From: Pararhodobacter sp.
GTDB taxonomy: Bacteria > Pseudomonadota > Alphaproteobacteria > Rhodobacterales > Rhodobacteraceae
Direction: 5' to 3'
DNA length: 44,543 nucleotides
NCBI GenBank assembly: GCA_020832665.1
Contig: JAFIEG010000033.1
Coordinates: 1-44,543 of the forward strand
Part shown: piece after piece, positions 7,710-17,957 of the stretch
Layout: each line of letters opens with the position of its first letter
Position numbering within the stretch: position 1 is the stretch's first letter
Translations under genes and position numbers: made by a program
Notes under the pieces: model-generated
What the model was told of the DNA's origin: nothing
Database searches by the model: none
The model's input: the letters and a program-made list of their open reading frames with translations, nothing else

Positions 7710-8276
7710 TCAGTTGAGGGTTTCGCCCGGGTCCACGCCCCACAGTGCCGTGCGCGGCACCCAGCCGCGCCAGCGATCCACCCGCAGTCGGCACCAGGCC
7801 TCTTCGCAGGCGAGGATGCGCGCGATGACGCCGCGTTCAAGAAGCGCCACCTCGCTGGCGCTCTCCTGGGGCTGGCTGCGCATCACCGCCATGTCCTGCA
7901 TCACCAGCGCGGTGCGCACCCCCGAAAGCAACGAATAATGCATCCAGCCGCCTTCGCCGTCGTGATCCTCGACGCGTCGCCAGTGCTCGAACTCGGCGGT
8001 AACCCTGAGTGGCATGTCGCGGCGGGTGAACAGCCAGTCCACACGGTGCCCGCGATTGGGGCCGCGCCGGGCGCGCCCCTCGGATGTCTTGAGCGAGACA
8101 TAGCGCGGCAGCGGCAGGCCGGTTTCGGGGCCGCGTTGCAGCGCTTCGGCGGGTTGCGATGCCGGTATTGCCTGGGTGTTCTGGCCCGTCTGCGCCGCCG
8201 CACCGGCGCCGGCCAGCGCCAGCATCAGCGCCGCAAGGGCGCCGGCCAGCGCCGCCGCAATCCTGCCATTGCTCAT
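7710..8276 (-). CDS. Secreted SH3-like domain protein
   Basis: The protein has 188 residues. It begins with a Sec signal peptide (residues 1-29, ending AGAAAQ) when translated from the ATG at 8276, which has AGGAG eight bases upstream; a longer open frame to 8366 has no such site. The mature part contains two SH3-like (SH3_4) repeats: 'YVSLKTSEGRARRGPNRGHR' with 'VDWLFTRRDMPLRVTAEFEH', then 'LVMQDMAVMRSQPQESASEV' with 'WCRLRVDRWRGWVPRTALWG'. Such proteins are conserved in Rhodobacterales and are presumed periplasmic, possibly binding peptidoglycan; no catalytic domain is present. It is divergent from the hydroxyacid dehydrogenase at 8492. Confidence 0.85.
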   Translation of the reverse strand: MSNGRIAAALAGALAALMLALAGAGAAAQTGQNTQAIPASQPAEALQRGPETGLPLPRYVSLKTSEGRARRGPNRGHRVDWLFTRRDMPLRVTAEFEHWRRVEDHDGEGGWMHYSLLSGVRTALVMQDMAVMRSQPQESASEVALLERGVIARILACEEAWCRLRVDRWRGWVPRTALWGVDPGETLN

Positions 8277-8491
8277 GCTCTGTGCTCCTGCCCGTTTGCC
8301 TGTTGCCTGTCTGCCTGCCGCGTCTAGCCTGCCATCGGGCCAAGCCCGAAGGCCCCTTCGCAACAATCGGGCGCATGCGCCCCTTTCAGGGTCATTTTAT
8401 TGCGCCGCGGCTGCGAGGGTGCTTGTGCCTTTTCTCGCTATCGGTCACTTTGCCAGCGTCAATGCCGATTGGAAAGCCCCGAGGAGAGCCG

Positions 8492-9478
8492 ATGCCCGCA
8501 AAACGTCTCAGTGTTGTCGTCACGCGACGCCTGCCCGACCCGGTGGAAACCCGCCTGAAGGAGCTGTTCGACACCGAGCTGAACGAGGACGATCGCGCGA
8601 TGAGCCGCGAAGAACTGGTCGCGGCGATGCAGCGCGCCGATGTGCTGGTGCCCACGCTGACCGATCAGATCGACGCCACCATGCTGGGCCAGGCCGGCGA
8701 ACGGCTGAAGCTGATCGCCAATTACGGCGCCGGGGTGGACCATATCGATGTGCATTCGGCCCGCCAGCGCGGCGTGCTGGTTTCCAACACCCCCGGCGTG
8801 GTGACCGAGGATACCGCCGACATGACGATCGCGCTGATGCTGGCGGTGACGCGGCGCATCCCCGAGGGGCTGGCCGAGATGCAGGCCGGCGAGTGGCGCG
8901 GCTGGTCGCCGATGGCGCATCTGGGCAGCCGCATCGGCGGCAAGCGGCTGGGTATTCTGGGCATGGGGCGGATCGGGCAGGCGGTGGCGCGCCGGGCCAG
9001 CGCCTTTGGGCTGCAGATCCATTATCACAACCGCAAGCGGCTGCGCGCCGAGGTGGAAGAGGCGCATGAGGCCACCTGGTGGGAAAGCCTGGATCAGATG
9101 GTGGCGCGGGTCGATGTGCTGTCGATCAACTGCCCGCATACGCCCTCGACCTTTCATCTGCTCAATGCGCGCCGACTCAAGCTGATGAAGCCCACGGCGG
9201 TGATCGTGAACACCTCGCGCGGCGAGGTGATCGACGAGAACGCGCTTACCCGTGCGCTGCGCTCCGGTGAACTGGCAGGGGCGGGGCTGGATGTGTTCGA
9301 ACGTGGCGCCGAAATCAACCCGCGGCTGCGTGAATTGCCTAATGTGGTGCTCTTGCCGCATATGGGCTCGGCCACACTGGAGGGGCGCATCGAGATGGGC
9401 GAGAAGGTGATCGTGAACATCAAGACCTTCGCCGACGGCCACCGCCCGCCCGATCAGGTGCTGCCCTCGATGCTGTAG
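8492..9478 (+). CDS. D-2-hydroxyacid dehydrogenase (glyoxylate/hydroxypyruvate reductase type)
   Basis: This NAD(P)-dependent enzyme has 328 residues. The Rossmann motif is 'GILGMGRIGQAVARR' near residue 153. Catalytic Arg lies in 'NYGAGVDHID'/'NTSRGEVIDE' regions, Glu follows in 'GLDVFERGAEINPRL' and His in 'LLPHMGSATLEGR'. The 'GSAT' signature and overall sequence are those of GyaR/GrhB-like glyoxylate reductases, which reduce glyoxylate or hydroxypyruvate to glycolate or D-glycerate. GAGGAG five bases upstream supports the ATG at 8492. It converges on ghrA, a member of another branch of the same superfamily; a GC hairpin separates the two. Substrate preference cannot be decided from sequence. 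Confidence 0.9.
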   Translation: MPAKRLSVVVTRRLPDPVETRLKELFDTELNEDDRAMSREELVAAMQRADVLVPTLTDQIDATMLGQAGERLKLIANYGAGVDHIDVHSARQRGVLVSNTPGVVTEDTADMTIALMLAVTRRIPEGLAEMQAGEWRGWSPMAHLGSRIGGKRLGILGMGRIGQAVARRASAFGLQIHYHNRKRLRAEVEEAHEATWWESLDQMVARVDVLSINCPHTPSTFHLLNARRLKLMKPTAVIVNTSRGEVIDENALTRALRSGELAGAGLDVFERGAEINPRLRELPNVVLLPHMGSATLEGRIEMGEKVIVNIKTFADGHRPPDQVLPSML

Positions 9479-9497
9479 GGCGGGGTTCATCCCGCCC
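9478..9497. terminator. Hairpin between convergent dehydrogenase genes
   Basis: GGGCGGG (9478-9484) and CCCGCCC (9491-9497) form a 7-bp stem with a 6-base loop directly at the stop codon of the plus-strand gene and 15 bp from the ghrA stop. There is no T-tract, so its terminator function is uncertain. Confidence 0.35.
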
Positions 9498-9511
9498 CGC
9501 GCCCTGCATTC

Positions 9512-10447
9512 TCAGTACCCGGCCTGGCGGTCCACCAGATGCAGAAGCGGCTCGCCGGCCAGCGAGCGGCGGATGTTCTCGGCAATCACATGCGCCGCCG
9601 TCGCGGGCCGGGTTTCGGCGGCGATATGGGGGGTGACGGTTACGCTGGGGTGGCGCCAGTAGGGGTGATCGGCGGGCAGCGGCTCGGTGCGGAATACATC
9701 GAGTGTGGCCTGGCCTATCTGCCCCGAATCGAGCGCCGCCAGAAGCGCTGCATCATCGATCAGGCTGCCGCGGCCGGGGTTGATGATGGAAGCGCCGCGC
9801 GGCAGCCAGGTCAGGGTTTCGGCGTCGAGGATATTCTCGGTTCCGGCGGTGGCCGGCAGCAGGGTCACTGCGATCTGCGCCCTGCCCAGCGCGTGGCGCA
9901 ACCCGTCGCGCCCGTGATGGCAGGCGATACCGGGAAGCGATTTCGGCCGCCGGCTCCAGCCCAGCACCTCGAAGCCCATGCCCGCCAGCGCCCTTGCGCA
10001 GGCCTCGCCCAGGGCGCCCAGCCCCAGCATTGCCACCGGCCTTTCGCTGGCCAGCGGCGGCGCGACCGGGTTCCAGCGCCCGTCCTGCGCGGCGAGGACC
10101 GCATCGAGGCCCAGATGCAGCCGCAGCACATGGCCGGCGACATATTCGACCATGCCCCGCGTCAGCCCCGGATCGACCATCCGGCACAGCGGTTGTGTAA
10201 GCGTGGGGTTGGTCACTATCCGCTCGACCCCGGCCCAGAGACTGAATACGGCGCGGCAGCGCGTGAACTGGGTGAAATCGCCCGGCGTGTCGTCGCCCGG
10301 TGCATAGAGAATGAAATCCACCTTGCCGGCCGGAGCTTCGGTGGTGATCTCGGCCTTGACTCCGGCTGCGGCGAGGGCCTCGGCGAGCGGGCCTTGCCAA
10401 TCAGGCCAGCGCGCCTCCCCGCCGGCAAACAGCACCAGCGGCTTCAT
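9512..10447 (-). CDS. ghrA: Glyoxylate/hydroxypyruvate reductase A
   Basis: The 311-residue protein belongs to the GhrA branch of the D-2-hydroxyacid dehydrogenases: a divergent N-terminal half ('ILYAPGDDTPGDFTQFTRCR', 'FSLWAGVERI') with the nucleotide-binding motif 'AMLGLGALGEACARALAGMG'. Catalytic residues are in 'NPGRGSLIDD' (Arg), 'TLDVFRTEPLPADHPYW' (Glu) and 'VTPHIAAETRP' (His). It reduces glyoxylate and hydroxypyruvate with NADPH. The ATG at 10447 overlaps the rodA stop by four bases (ATGA), so ghrA is the translationally coupled last gene of the mre/mrd operon. That is an odd place for a metabolic enzyme, though I recall the arrangement from other Rhodobacterales. Confidence 0.9.
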   Translation of the reverse strand: MKPLVLFAGGEARWPDWQGPLAEALAAAGVKAEITTEAPAGKVDFILYAPGDDTPGDFTQFTRCRAVFSLWAGVERIVTNPTLTQPLCRMVDPGLTRGMVEYVAGHVLRLHLGLDAVLAAQDGRWNPVAPPLASERPVAMLGLGALGEACARALAGMGFEVLGWSRRPKSLPGIACHHGRDGLRHALGRAQIAVTLLPATAGTENILDAETLTWLPRGASIINPGRGSLIDDAALLAALDSGQIGQATLDVFRTEPLPADHPYWRHPSVTVTPHIAAETRPATAAHVIAENIRRSLAGEPLLHLVDRQAGY

Positions 10448-11592
10448 GCCGGCGTCCTTGGGCGGTGCACGCAGGCGCTTTGCACCAGTCCGAATCCGAT
10501 AAGGATCATCAGCATTGCCGACCCTCCGAAGGAAACCAGCGGCAGCGGTACGCCCACCACCGGAATGAGCCCCGTAACCATCGCCATGTTGGCCGCGAAA
10601 TACAAAAAGAAATTCCCCGCCACGCCCAGAATCAGAAGCGAGGCAAAACGGTTGCGGCTTTGCAGCGCGGCGATGACGCAGGCCACCAGAATGGCGATAT
10701 AGAGTGCCAGCAGGGCCACCGCGCCGATGAAGCCGAATTCCTCGGCCAGCGTGGTGAAGATGAAGTCGGTGTGTTTCTCGGGCAGGAACTGAAGCCGCGA
10801 TTGCGTACCCTGCATGAAGCCGCGCCCCGACCAGCCGCCCGAGCCCAGTGCGATCATGGCCTGGTTGATGTGATAGCTGGCGCCCAGCGGGTCGATCGAG
10901 GGATCGAGAAAGGCATCGATCCGGCGATACTGGTAGTCCTTGAGGATTTGCCAGCCTGTCCCGCGCGAGGCCAGGACCAGCGCCACCACCCCGGCACCGC
11001 CGCCCAGCGCCAGGCCGAAATACCACAGGCTGACCCCGGCGAAGAACATCACCAGCACGCCCGAGCCCAGAATCAGAAGCGCCGTGCCCAGATCTGGCTG
11101 GCGCAGCACCAGCAGCGTGGGCACCAGCGCGATGGCCAGCCCGACAAGCACGAAAAGCGGGCGCGACACGCGCCTGAGATCAAGCGCGTCGTAATAGGCC
11201 GCCATGGCGAGAATGACGGTGATCTTGGCCATTTCCGAAGGTTGCAGCCTGATCGGGCCGATCTCCAGCCAGCGGCGCGCGCCCATGCCCACGGTGCCGA
11301 AGAACTCGACCCCAAGCAGCAGGATAACCGAAATCGCATAGGCCAGCCCGGCCATCGAGCGCCAGAACCACAGCGGCACGAAGGCGATGGCGAACATCAG
11401 CGCCAGCCCCAGCGCGAAGCGGCGCATCTGCGGCTCGGCCCAGGGCGTCAGCGAGCCACCGGCGACCGAGTAGAGCATCAGAAAGCCCACCGCCGCCACC
11501 GCGGAAAGCAGCACCACCAGCGGCCAGTTGAGATGCAGCACCTTGGCAAGGCCGGTCGGCGAACGCCTGACATTGTATTCAAGATAGCTCAT
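10444..11592 (-). CDS. rodA: Peptidoglycan glycosyltransferase RodA
   Basis: RodA is the SEDS-family glycan polymerase of the elongasome and works with PBP2. The 382-residue protein is polytopic with about ten TM segments. SEDS landmarks include 'GARRWLEIGPIRLQPSEMAK', 'LRQPDLGTALLILGSG' and 'EKHTDFIFTTLAEEFGF', which contains the conserved acidic residue region. The C-terminal 'GLIPVVGVPLPLVSFGGSAM' motif is also intact. The ATG at 11592 lies 22 bp after mrdA. The stop overlaps ghrA. Length is normal and nothing essential appears to be missing. Confidence 0.95.
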   Translation of the reverse strand: MSYLEYNVRRSPTGLAKVLHLNWPLVVLLSAVAAVGFLMLYSVAGGSLTPWAEPQMRRFALGLALMFAIAFVPLWFWRSMAGLAYAISVILLLGVEFFGTVGMGARRWLEIGPIRLQPSEMAKITVILAMAAYYDALDLRRVSRPLFVLVGLAIALVPTLLVLRQPDLGTALLILGSGVLVMFFAGVSLWYFGLALGGGAGVVALVLASRGTGWQILKDYQYRRIDAFLDPSIDPLGASYHINQAMIALGSGGWSGRGFMQGTQSRLQFLPEKHTDFIFTTLAEEFGFIGAVALLALYIAILVACVIAALQSRNRFASLLILGVAGNFFLYFAANMAMVTGLIPVVGVPLPLVSFGGSAMLMILIGFGLVQSACVHRPRTPA

Positions 11593-11614
11593 CGCCTGCT
11601 TCCCCCGCCGCCTC

Positions 11615-13564
11615 TCATGCGCGGCTGCGCTGTGGGCCGTCGGCGTCGGCCGGGCCGATGCGTTCGCGCAGCTCGCGCAGCATCGCCTCGATCCGGTTGC
11701 GCTGGGGTTGCGGATAGGCCTCGATGGCGGGCCAGCCGTCATTGAGCGCGGCCAGCATGATGTCGCGCGCGATGGGGGCTGCCACGGTTGAGCCGCCGCC
11801 GCCATGCTCGACAACGACGCTGAGCGCGTAGCGCGGCGCCGATTCCGGTGCGAAGCAGACGAAAAGCGCGTGATTGCGCCGGTTCCAGGGCAACTGCTCT
11901 TGCCGGCGTATCCCGGCGGCGCGTTCGGCAGCGCTGATGCGGAACACCTGGCTGGTGCCGGTCTTGCCGGCCATGCGCATGCCGGCCTCGACGATGCGCG
12001 AGGAATAGGCGGTGCCGCGCACATCGTTCGAGCATTCCGCCATGCCGCGCTGGATCAGCGACAGTACCGGCGCGGGCAGGTCGAGCGCGGGCTGCTCGGG
12101 CACCGGCAATTCATTTCCGTTGATCGCCTTGACCAGCCGCGGCAGCACCGCGCGGTTGGTCGCCAGCCGCGCTGTCATCACCGCAAGCTGCATCGGTGTG
12201 GTCAGCACGAAACCCTGCCCGATCGAGGCGTTGACGGTGTCGCCCACCATCCATTCCTCGCCCCGGCGCTGGCGCTTCCACTCGCGCGAGGGGTTGAGCC
12301 CGGACGACACCGCCGAAAGCGGCAGGTCGTAGCGCTGCCCCAGACCCAGCCTTTCGGACATGGCGTTGATGCGATCGATGCCGCAGCGCTGGGCCAGCTC
12401 GTAGAAATACACATCGCAGCTTTCCGACAGCGCCGACACCAGGCTAAGCCGGCCATGCCCGCCGCGTTTCCAGCAGTGAAAGCGGTGCCCGGCGACGTCG
12501 GTGTGGCCCGGGCAGAAGACGCGCTCATCGGCGCCGACGAGCCCGGCCTGGAAGGCGGCCAGCGCGGTGACCATCTTGAAGGTCGAACCCGGCGGATAGG
12601 CTCCCTGCACCGTCTTGTTCGACATCGGGCGGTGCTCGTTCTCGCGCAGGGCGTTGAAATCGGCCACCGAGATGCCGCGCACGAAGAGATTGGGATCGAA
12701 TGACGGCGAAGAGGCCAGCGCCAGCACATTGCCGGTGTCGATTTCCATGAGCACCGCGGCGGCGCTTTCGCCATCGAGCCGCGCGGCGGCGAAGGACTGC
12801 AGATTGCGATCGAGCGTGAGCTGGACATTCTGTCCCGGCACGCCCTCCTGGCGGTCCAGCTCGCGCATCTCGCGCCCAAGCGCGTTTACCTCAACGCGCC
12901 GGTGCCCCGCCGAGCCGCGCAACGATTCCTCGAGTTCGCGCTCGATCCCGACCTTGCCGATCTGGAAACGCGGAATCAGCAAGAGCGGCTCGGGGTTTTC
13001 CCGCGCCGCCAGATCCGCCTCGGAAACCGGGCCGACATAGCCTACGGCATGCGCAAATTCCGGGCCGTAGGGGTAGTTTCGGCTCAGCCCTACCTCGGGG
13101 GTGATGCCGGGCAGGGCAGGGGCGTTGGCGGCCACCCGCGCCAGTTCTTCCCAGCTCAGCCGGTCGGCAATGGTGACCGGCACGAAGGGGCGGTGGCGCA
13201 TGATCTCGCGCATGGCGCGCTCGATCTCGGCCTCGCCCAGCTCGATGAGTTGCGCCAGGCTCTCGAGCGCGGCGCGCGGGTCTCCGGCATCCTCGCGCAC
13301 CAGCACGATTCGGTAATTCTGCTCGTTGTCGGCCAGCACCAGGCCATTGCGATCGAGGATCAACCCGCGCGATGGGGGCAGAAGCCGGATGTTGATGCGG
13401 TTTTCCTCGGCCAGCAGGCGGTACTGGTCGGCATCGGCGAGCTGCATCTGGCGCATGCGCAGCACCAGCGTGCCCGCCACTAGAAGTTGCACCCCGCCCA
13501 GAATGGCGGCGCGGCGCCCGATCCGGCGCGCACTTTCGGCGTTTTCCAGCGGCGCTCTTTTCAC
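11615..13564 (-). CDS. mrdA: Penicillin-binding protein 2 (transpeptidase)
   Basis: PBP2 is the class B transpeptidase that cross-links peptidoglycan during elongation. The 649-residue protein has a short cytoplasmic N-terminus, one TM segment (about 18-36) and a pedestal domain with 'PPSRGLILDRNGLVLADN'. The transpeptidase domain carries the active-site S327-x-x-K330 in 'PPGSTFKMVTALAAF', an SxC variant in 'LSESCDVYFYELA', and 'GKTGTSQ' near residue 550. It overlaps mreD by four bases (ATGA type) and precedes rodA by 22 bp. This is the canonical partner gene of rodA. Confidence 0.95.
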   Translation of the reverse strand: MKRAPLENAESARRIGRRAAILGGVQLLVAGTLVLRMRQMQLADADQYRLLAEENRINIRLLPPSRGLILDRNGLVLADNEQNYRIVLVREDAGDPRAALESLAQLIELGEAEIERAMREIMRHRPFVPVTIADRLSWEELARVAANAPALPGITPEVGLSRNYPYGPEFAHAVGYVGPVSEADLAARENPEPLLLIPRFQIGKVGIERELEESLRGSAGHRRVEVNALGREMRELDRQEGVPGQNVQLTLDRNLQSFAAARLDGESAAAVLMEIDTGNVLALASSPSFDPNLFVRGISVADFNALRENEHRPMSNKTVQGAYPPGSTFKMVTALAAFQAGLVGADERVFCPGHTDVAGHRFHCWKRGGHGRLSLVSALSESCDVYFYELAQRCGIDRINAMSERLGLGQRYDLPLSAVSSGLNPSREWKRQRRGEEWMVGDTVNASIGQGFVLTTPMQLAVMTARLATNRAVLPRLVKAINGNELPVPEQPALDLPAPVLSLIQRGMAECSNDVRGTAYSSRIVEAGMRMAGKTGTSQVFRISAAERAAGIRRQEQLPWNRRNHALFVCFAPESAPRYALSVVVEHGGGGSTVAAPIARDIMLAALNDGWPAIEAYPQPQRNRIEAMLRELRERIGPADADGPQRSRA

Positions 13565-14100
13565 AGCTTGCGTCCCAATTCATCGAGTTCACCCGGCGCG
13601 GGCTTTCGAATGCGCAGCACGAAATGCAGCACCAGCACCACCGGAGGGTAGAAGAACACTGTGAGCCCAAGGCCCAGCAGGCTCAAGTCCAGCGGTGGCT
13701 GCGGCACCATCACAATCGCAAGAACCGTGCGATTGGCCAGCACCATTACCAGCATCACCCCGGCCACCAGCGCCCATTCCAGCGCCAGGTTGATCTCGCG
13801 CGCCACGGCCTGGCGCCGGCGCAGGAATTCAGTGCCGGCAAGCACCATCAGCGCCCAAAGCCCCGGCGGGCGCAGGGTGAGCAGATCCTCGGCCAGATAG
13901 GCCAGACCGATCAGCGGCGCGGGCAGATGCGCCGGGCGGCGCAGCACCCAGGCCATGGTCAGGCACAGCATCAGATCGGGCATGGGCAGCATGCCGCCGG
14001 TCACGTCGAGCGGCAGCAGCCGTATGAACAGGGCGACGGCGAAGAGCAGAAGATAGAGGCCCGCAAAGGCCAGGCTGTCCAGTCGCGGCGCCTCAGCCAT
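13561..14100 (-). CDS. mreD: Rod shape-determining protein MreD
   Basis: MreD is a small integral membrane protein linking MreC and the elongasome. This 179-residue product has five or six hydrophobic segments, an N-terminal helix ('LAFAGLYLLLFAVALFIRLL') and a Pro-rich turn 'DVTGGMLPMPDLMLCLTMAW', typical of the alphaproteobacterial family. The C-terminus is charged ('RIRKPAPGELDELGRKL'). The ATG at 14100 overlaps the end of mreC by eight bases, and the stop overlaps mrdA by four. Sequence conservation of MreD is low, but position between mreC and mrdA makes the call secure. Confidence 0.92.
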   Translation of the reverse strand: MAEAPRLDSLAFAGLYLLLFAVALFIRLLPLDVTGGMLPMPDLMLCLTMAWVLRRPAHLPAPLIGLAYLAEDLLTLRPPGLWALMVLAGTEFLRRRQAVAREINLALEWALVAGVMLVMVLANRTVLAIVMVPQPPLDLSLLGLGLTVFFYPPVVLVLHFVLRIRKPAPGELDELGRKL

Positions 14101-15022
14101 CGCCGGCCTCTTCCGCTTCGGGTGCCGCCTCGCTGGCCGGGTCAAGCAGCGATCCGTCCTCGCCCAGCGGGCGCAGCAACGCGCCCGAATGCTCGATCCG
14201 CTCGGCCGGGCGCGAGCGTAGCACGCGCAGGAAATCCAGCCGCCCGTAATCGGCCGCCAGCCGCACCCGCATGCGTCGGTCGGAATCGAGCACCACCGCG
14301 CCCACCAGCAGCCCGGGCGGGAAGACCCCGCCATCCGAGGCGCTGACCACCCGGTCGCCGGGGCGGATGTCATCGGGCGCCTCGATGAATTCCAGCAGCG
14401 GTGCCGGCCCGTTGTCGCCGCTCAGGATTGCGCGCTGCCCCGAAGGCTGCAGGATGACAGGCACGCGGCTGTTGGAATCGGTCAGCAGCATCACCCGTGA
14501 GGTGCGCTGCCCCACCCCGGCGACGCGCCCGGCCAGCCCCAGCCCGTCGGTCACCGCCCAGCCATCGACGATGCCGTCGCGCGCACCGACATTGATCAGC
14601 ACCGATTTGCGAAAGGGCGAGCCGGCATCGGCCATCACCACGCCGGTGACATGGGTCAGTTGCGGATCAAGGCGCACCTGCGCCAGGTCCAGCAGCTGGG
14701 CGTTGCGCTGCTCCAGCTGCAGTGCCGCCTCGCGCCAGGCGCGCATCTGCTGCAACTCGCGGCGCAGCTCCTGATTCTGCTCGTAGATACGGGTATAGGA
14801 GCGGAAATCCTCGATCATCCGCGCCGCGCGAGTCACCGGCGCCATGGCCCATTCCATGTTCGGCACCACGGCATCGACAAAGGCCATTCGAAAGCGTTCC
14901 ACCCGCGGGCTGTCGACCCGCCACAACAGGAACAGCCCGGCCAGCACCAGCACCAGCACCGCCAGCAACAGCCGCCGGACGGGGCGGACATAGTCGGCCT
15001 CCTGTGAGCGGTCGCTGGGCAC
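14093..15022 (-). CDS. mreC: Rod shape-determining protein MreC
   Basis: MreC is a bitopic membrane protein that activates PBP2-RodA. The 309-residue product has one TM segment (about 16-34), a coiled coil ('YEQNQELRRELQQMRAWREA', about 75-105) and the paired beta-barrel periplasmic region ('VMADAGSPFRKSVLINVGAR', 'VSASDGGVFPPGLLVGAVVL'). The C-terminal 40 residues are Glu/Pro/Ala rich and probably disordered. It starts 16 bp after mreB and overlaps mreD by eight bases. Nothing is missing relative to the family. Confidence 0.94.
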   Translation of the reverse strand: MPSDRSQEADYVRPVRRLLLAVLVLVLAGLFLLWRVDSPRVERFRMAFVDAVVPNMEWAMAPVTRAARMIEDFRSYTRIYEQNQELRRELQQMRAWREAALQLEQRNAQLLDLAQVRLDPQLTHVTGVVMADAGSPFRKSVLINVGARDGIVDGWAVTDGLGLAGRVAGVGQRTSRVMLLTDSNSRVPVILQPSGQRAILSGDNGPAPLLEFIEAPDDIRPGDRVVSASDGGVFPPGLLVGAVVLDSDRRMRVRLAADYGRLDFLRVLRSRPAERIEHSGALLRPLGEDGSLLDPASEAAPEAEEAGDG

Positions 15023-15038
15023 GCGAGCCTACCCCCGA

Positions 15039-16171
<1,133 letters not shown>

Positions 16172-16270
16172 GGGGAGGGGATGCATACATGCGCGCCGAA
16201 CCGCCGCCAGCGCACATTCCGGCCTTCACGTTACGGTCATGCAAGCGCCGCGCCCGCCCTTCAAATTGCC

Positions 16271-16336
16271 TTTCATCTTGGAAAAAAATACTCCGGGGGG
16301 AGTCCGCGAAAGCGGACGGGGGGCAGCGCCCCCCGC
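16271..16336 (-). repeat. Dispersed intergenic repeat, copy 2
   Basis: Read on the minus strand, a GGGGGGC/GCCCCCC-type hairpin is followed by a perfect second hairpin (GTCCGC/GCGGAC, loop TTTC), then CCCCCCGGAGTATTTTT and CCAAGATGAAA. It begins 20 bp after the leuA stop in the same orientation, so it could serve as the leuA terminator (GC hairpins with a following T-run). Confidence 0.75.
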
Positions 16337-16356
16337 CTTGTCCGGCACGGGCGGCT

Positions 16357-17913
16357 TCAGCCCGCCGATTGCATCAGCGCCGCATTGTCGGCGCGTCCGG
16401 CGAAGAGATGCAGCTTGTTGAGCGCGTTCAGATAGGCCTTGGCCGAGGCCACCACCGTGTCGGTATCCGATGACTGCCCGGTATAGACCCGCCCGTCACG
16501 CGCCAGCCGCACGCTGACCGTGGCCTGGGCATCGGTGCCCTCGGTGACGGCATGCACCTGATACAGCTCCAGCAGCGCGTCATGAGGATACAGCATCATG
16601 ATGGCGTTGAAGGTGGCATCGACCGGCCCGTCGCCGGTGGCGTCGATGCTCTTTTCCTCGCCGCCCACCGCCAGGGTCAGTTCGGCCTCCTGCGGCCCGT
16701 CGGTGCCGCAGACCACGCGCAGGCGCTTGAGTTGCAGGTGATCGTCCTCGCCGCCGGCGACACTTTCCTGCATCAGCGCGATCAAGTCCTCGTCATAGAC
16801 CTCTTTCTTGCGGTCGGCGAGTGCCTTGAAGCGCACGAAGACGTCCTTGAGCTGGTTGTCTCCCAGCTCATAACCCAGCTCGCTGAGCTTGGCACGCAGT
16901 GCCGCGCGGCCCGAATGCTTGCCCATCACCAGGCTGGTCGAGGCCAGGCCAACATCTTCGGGGCGCATGATCTCGAAGGTCTGCGCGTTCTTCAGCATCC
17001 CGTCCTGATGGATGCCCGATTCATGCGCAAAGGCGTTCTTGCCCACCACCGCCTTGTTGTATTGCACCGGAAAGCCCGAAACGGCGGCGACCAACCGGCT
17101 GATTTGCATGATCTTCGTGGTGTCGATGCCCGTGCGCCACGGCATGATGTCGTTGCGCACCTTCAGCGCCATCACCACCTCTTCCAGCGCGGTGTTGCCG
17201 GCGCGTTCGCCCAACCCGTTGATGGTGCACTCGATCTGCCGCGCGCCCGCTTCCACTGCCGCCAGGGAATTGGCCGTCGCCATGCCCAGATCGTTATGGC
17301 AATGCGTGGCGAAGGTAATGGTGTCGGCGCCCGGCACGCGCTCGCGCAGCATGGCGATCAGTTCGGCCGATTCGCGCGGCGCGGTATAGCCCACCGTATC
17401 GGGGATGTTGATGGTGGTGGCGCCGGCCTTGATGGCGGTTTCCACCACCCGGCACAAATAGTCGTGCTCGGTGCGGGTGGCGTCCATCGGCGACCATTGC
17501 ACATTGTCGCACAGGTTGCGCGCATGGGCGACGGTGGCCTGGATGCGCTCGATCATGCCCGCCTGATCCAGCGCGGTGATGTCGCGATGCAGCGGCGAGG
17601 TGCCGATGAAGGTATGGATGCGCGGGCGCCTGGCGTGCTTCACCGCTTCCCAGCAGCGGTCGATATCGGTGGTGCTGGCGCGCGCCAGCCCGCAGATAAC
17701 GGCGTTCTTCGCCTGCTCGGCGATTGCCCTCACCGCCTCGAAATCGCCTTCCGAGGCGATCGGAAAGCCGGCCTCGATGATATCGACGCCCATTTCGTCG
17801 AGCAGCTGGGCGATTTCCAGCTTTTCTTCATGGCTCATGGTGGCGCCGGGGGATTGTTCGCCATCACGCAGCGTGGTGTCGAAAATCAGAACGCGGTCCT
17901 GTTCGGTGGTCAT
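16357..17913 (-). CDS. leuA: 2-isopropylmalate synthase
   Basis: LeuA condenses acetyl-CoA with 2-oxoisovalerate, the first committed step of leucine synthesis. The 518-residue protein has the catalytic TIM barrel with 'DTTLRDGEQSPGATM' (about 12-26), metal ligands in 'FATHCHNDLGMATANS' and 'NGLGERAGNTALEEV'. A linker 'KHSGRAALRAKL' leads to the C-terminal LeuA regulatory domain (about 395-510), where leucine binds for feedback inhibition. The ATG at 17913 has only a weak GTGAGA-type ribosome site. The upstream region encodes a leucine-rich leader peptide and alternative hairpins, indicating control by attenuation in addition to feedback inhibition. A dispersed repeat follows the stop. Confidence 0.96.
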   Translation of the reverse strand: MTTEQDRVLIFDTTLRDGEQSPGATMSHEEKLEIAQLLDEMGVDIIEAGFPIASEGDFEAVRAIAEQAKNAVICGLARASTTDIDRCWEAVKHARRPRIHTFIGTSPLHRDITALDQAGMIERIQATVAHARNLCDNVQWSPMDATRTEHDYLCRVVETAIKAGATTINIPDTVGYTAPRESAELIAMLRERVPGADTITFATHCHNDLGMATANSLAAVEAGARQIECTINGLGERAGNTALEEVVMALKVRNDIMPWRTGIDTTKIMQISRLVAAVSGFPVQYNKAVVGKNAFAHESGIHQDGMLKNAQTFEIMRPEDVGLASTSLVMGKHSGRAALRAKLSELGYELGDNQLKDVFVRFKALADRKKEVYDEDLIALMQESVAGGEDDHLQLKRLRVVCGTDGPQEAELTLAVGGEEKSIDATGDGPVDATFNAIMMLYPHDALLELYQVHAVTEGTDAQATVSVRLARDGRVYTGQSSDTDTVVASAKAYLNALNKLHLFAGRADNAALMQSAG

Positions 17914-17957
17914 GTCTGTCTCACAAGAATTGGTGCCTCGGGTCCCATTCGGGGGCG

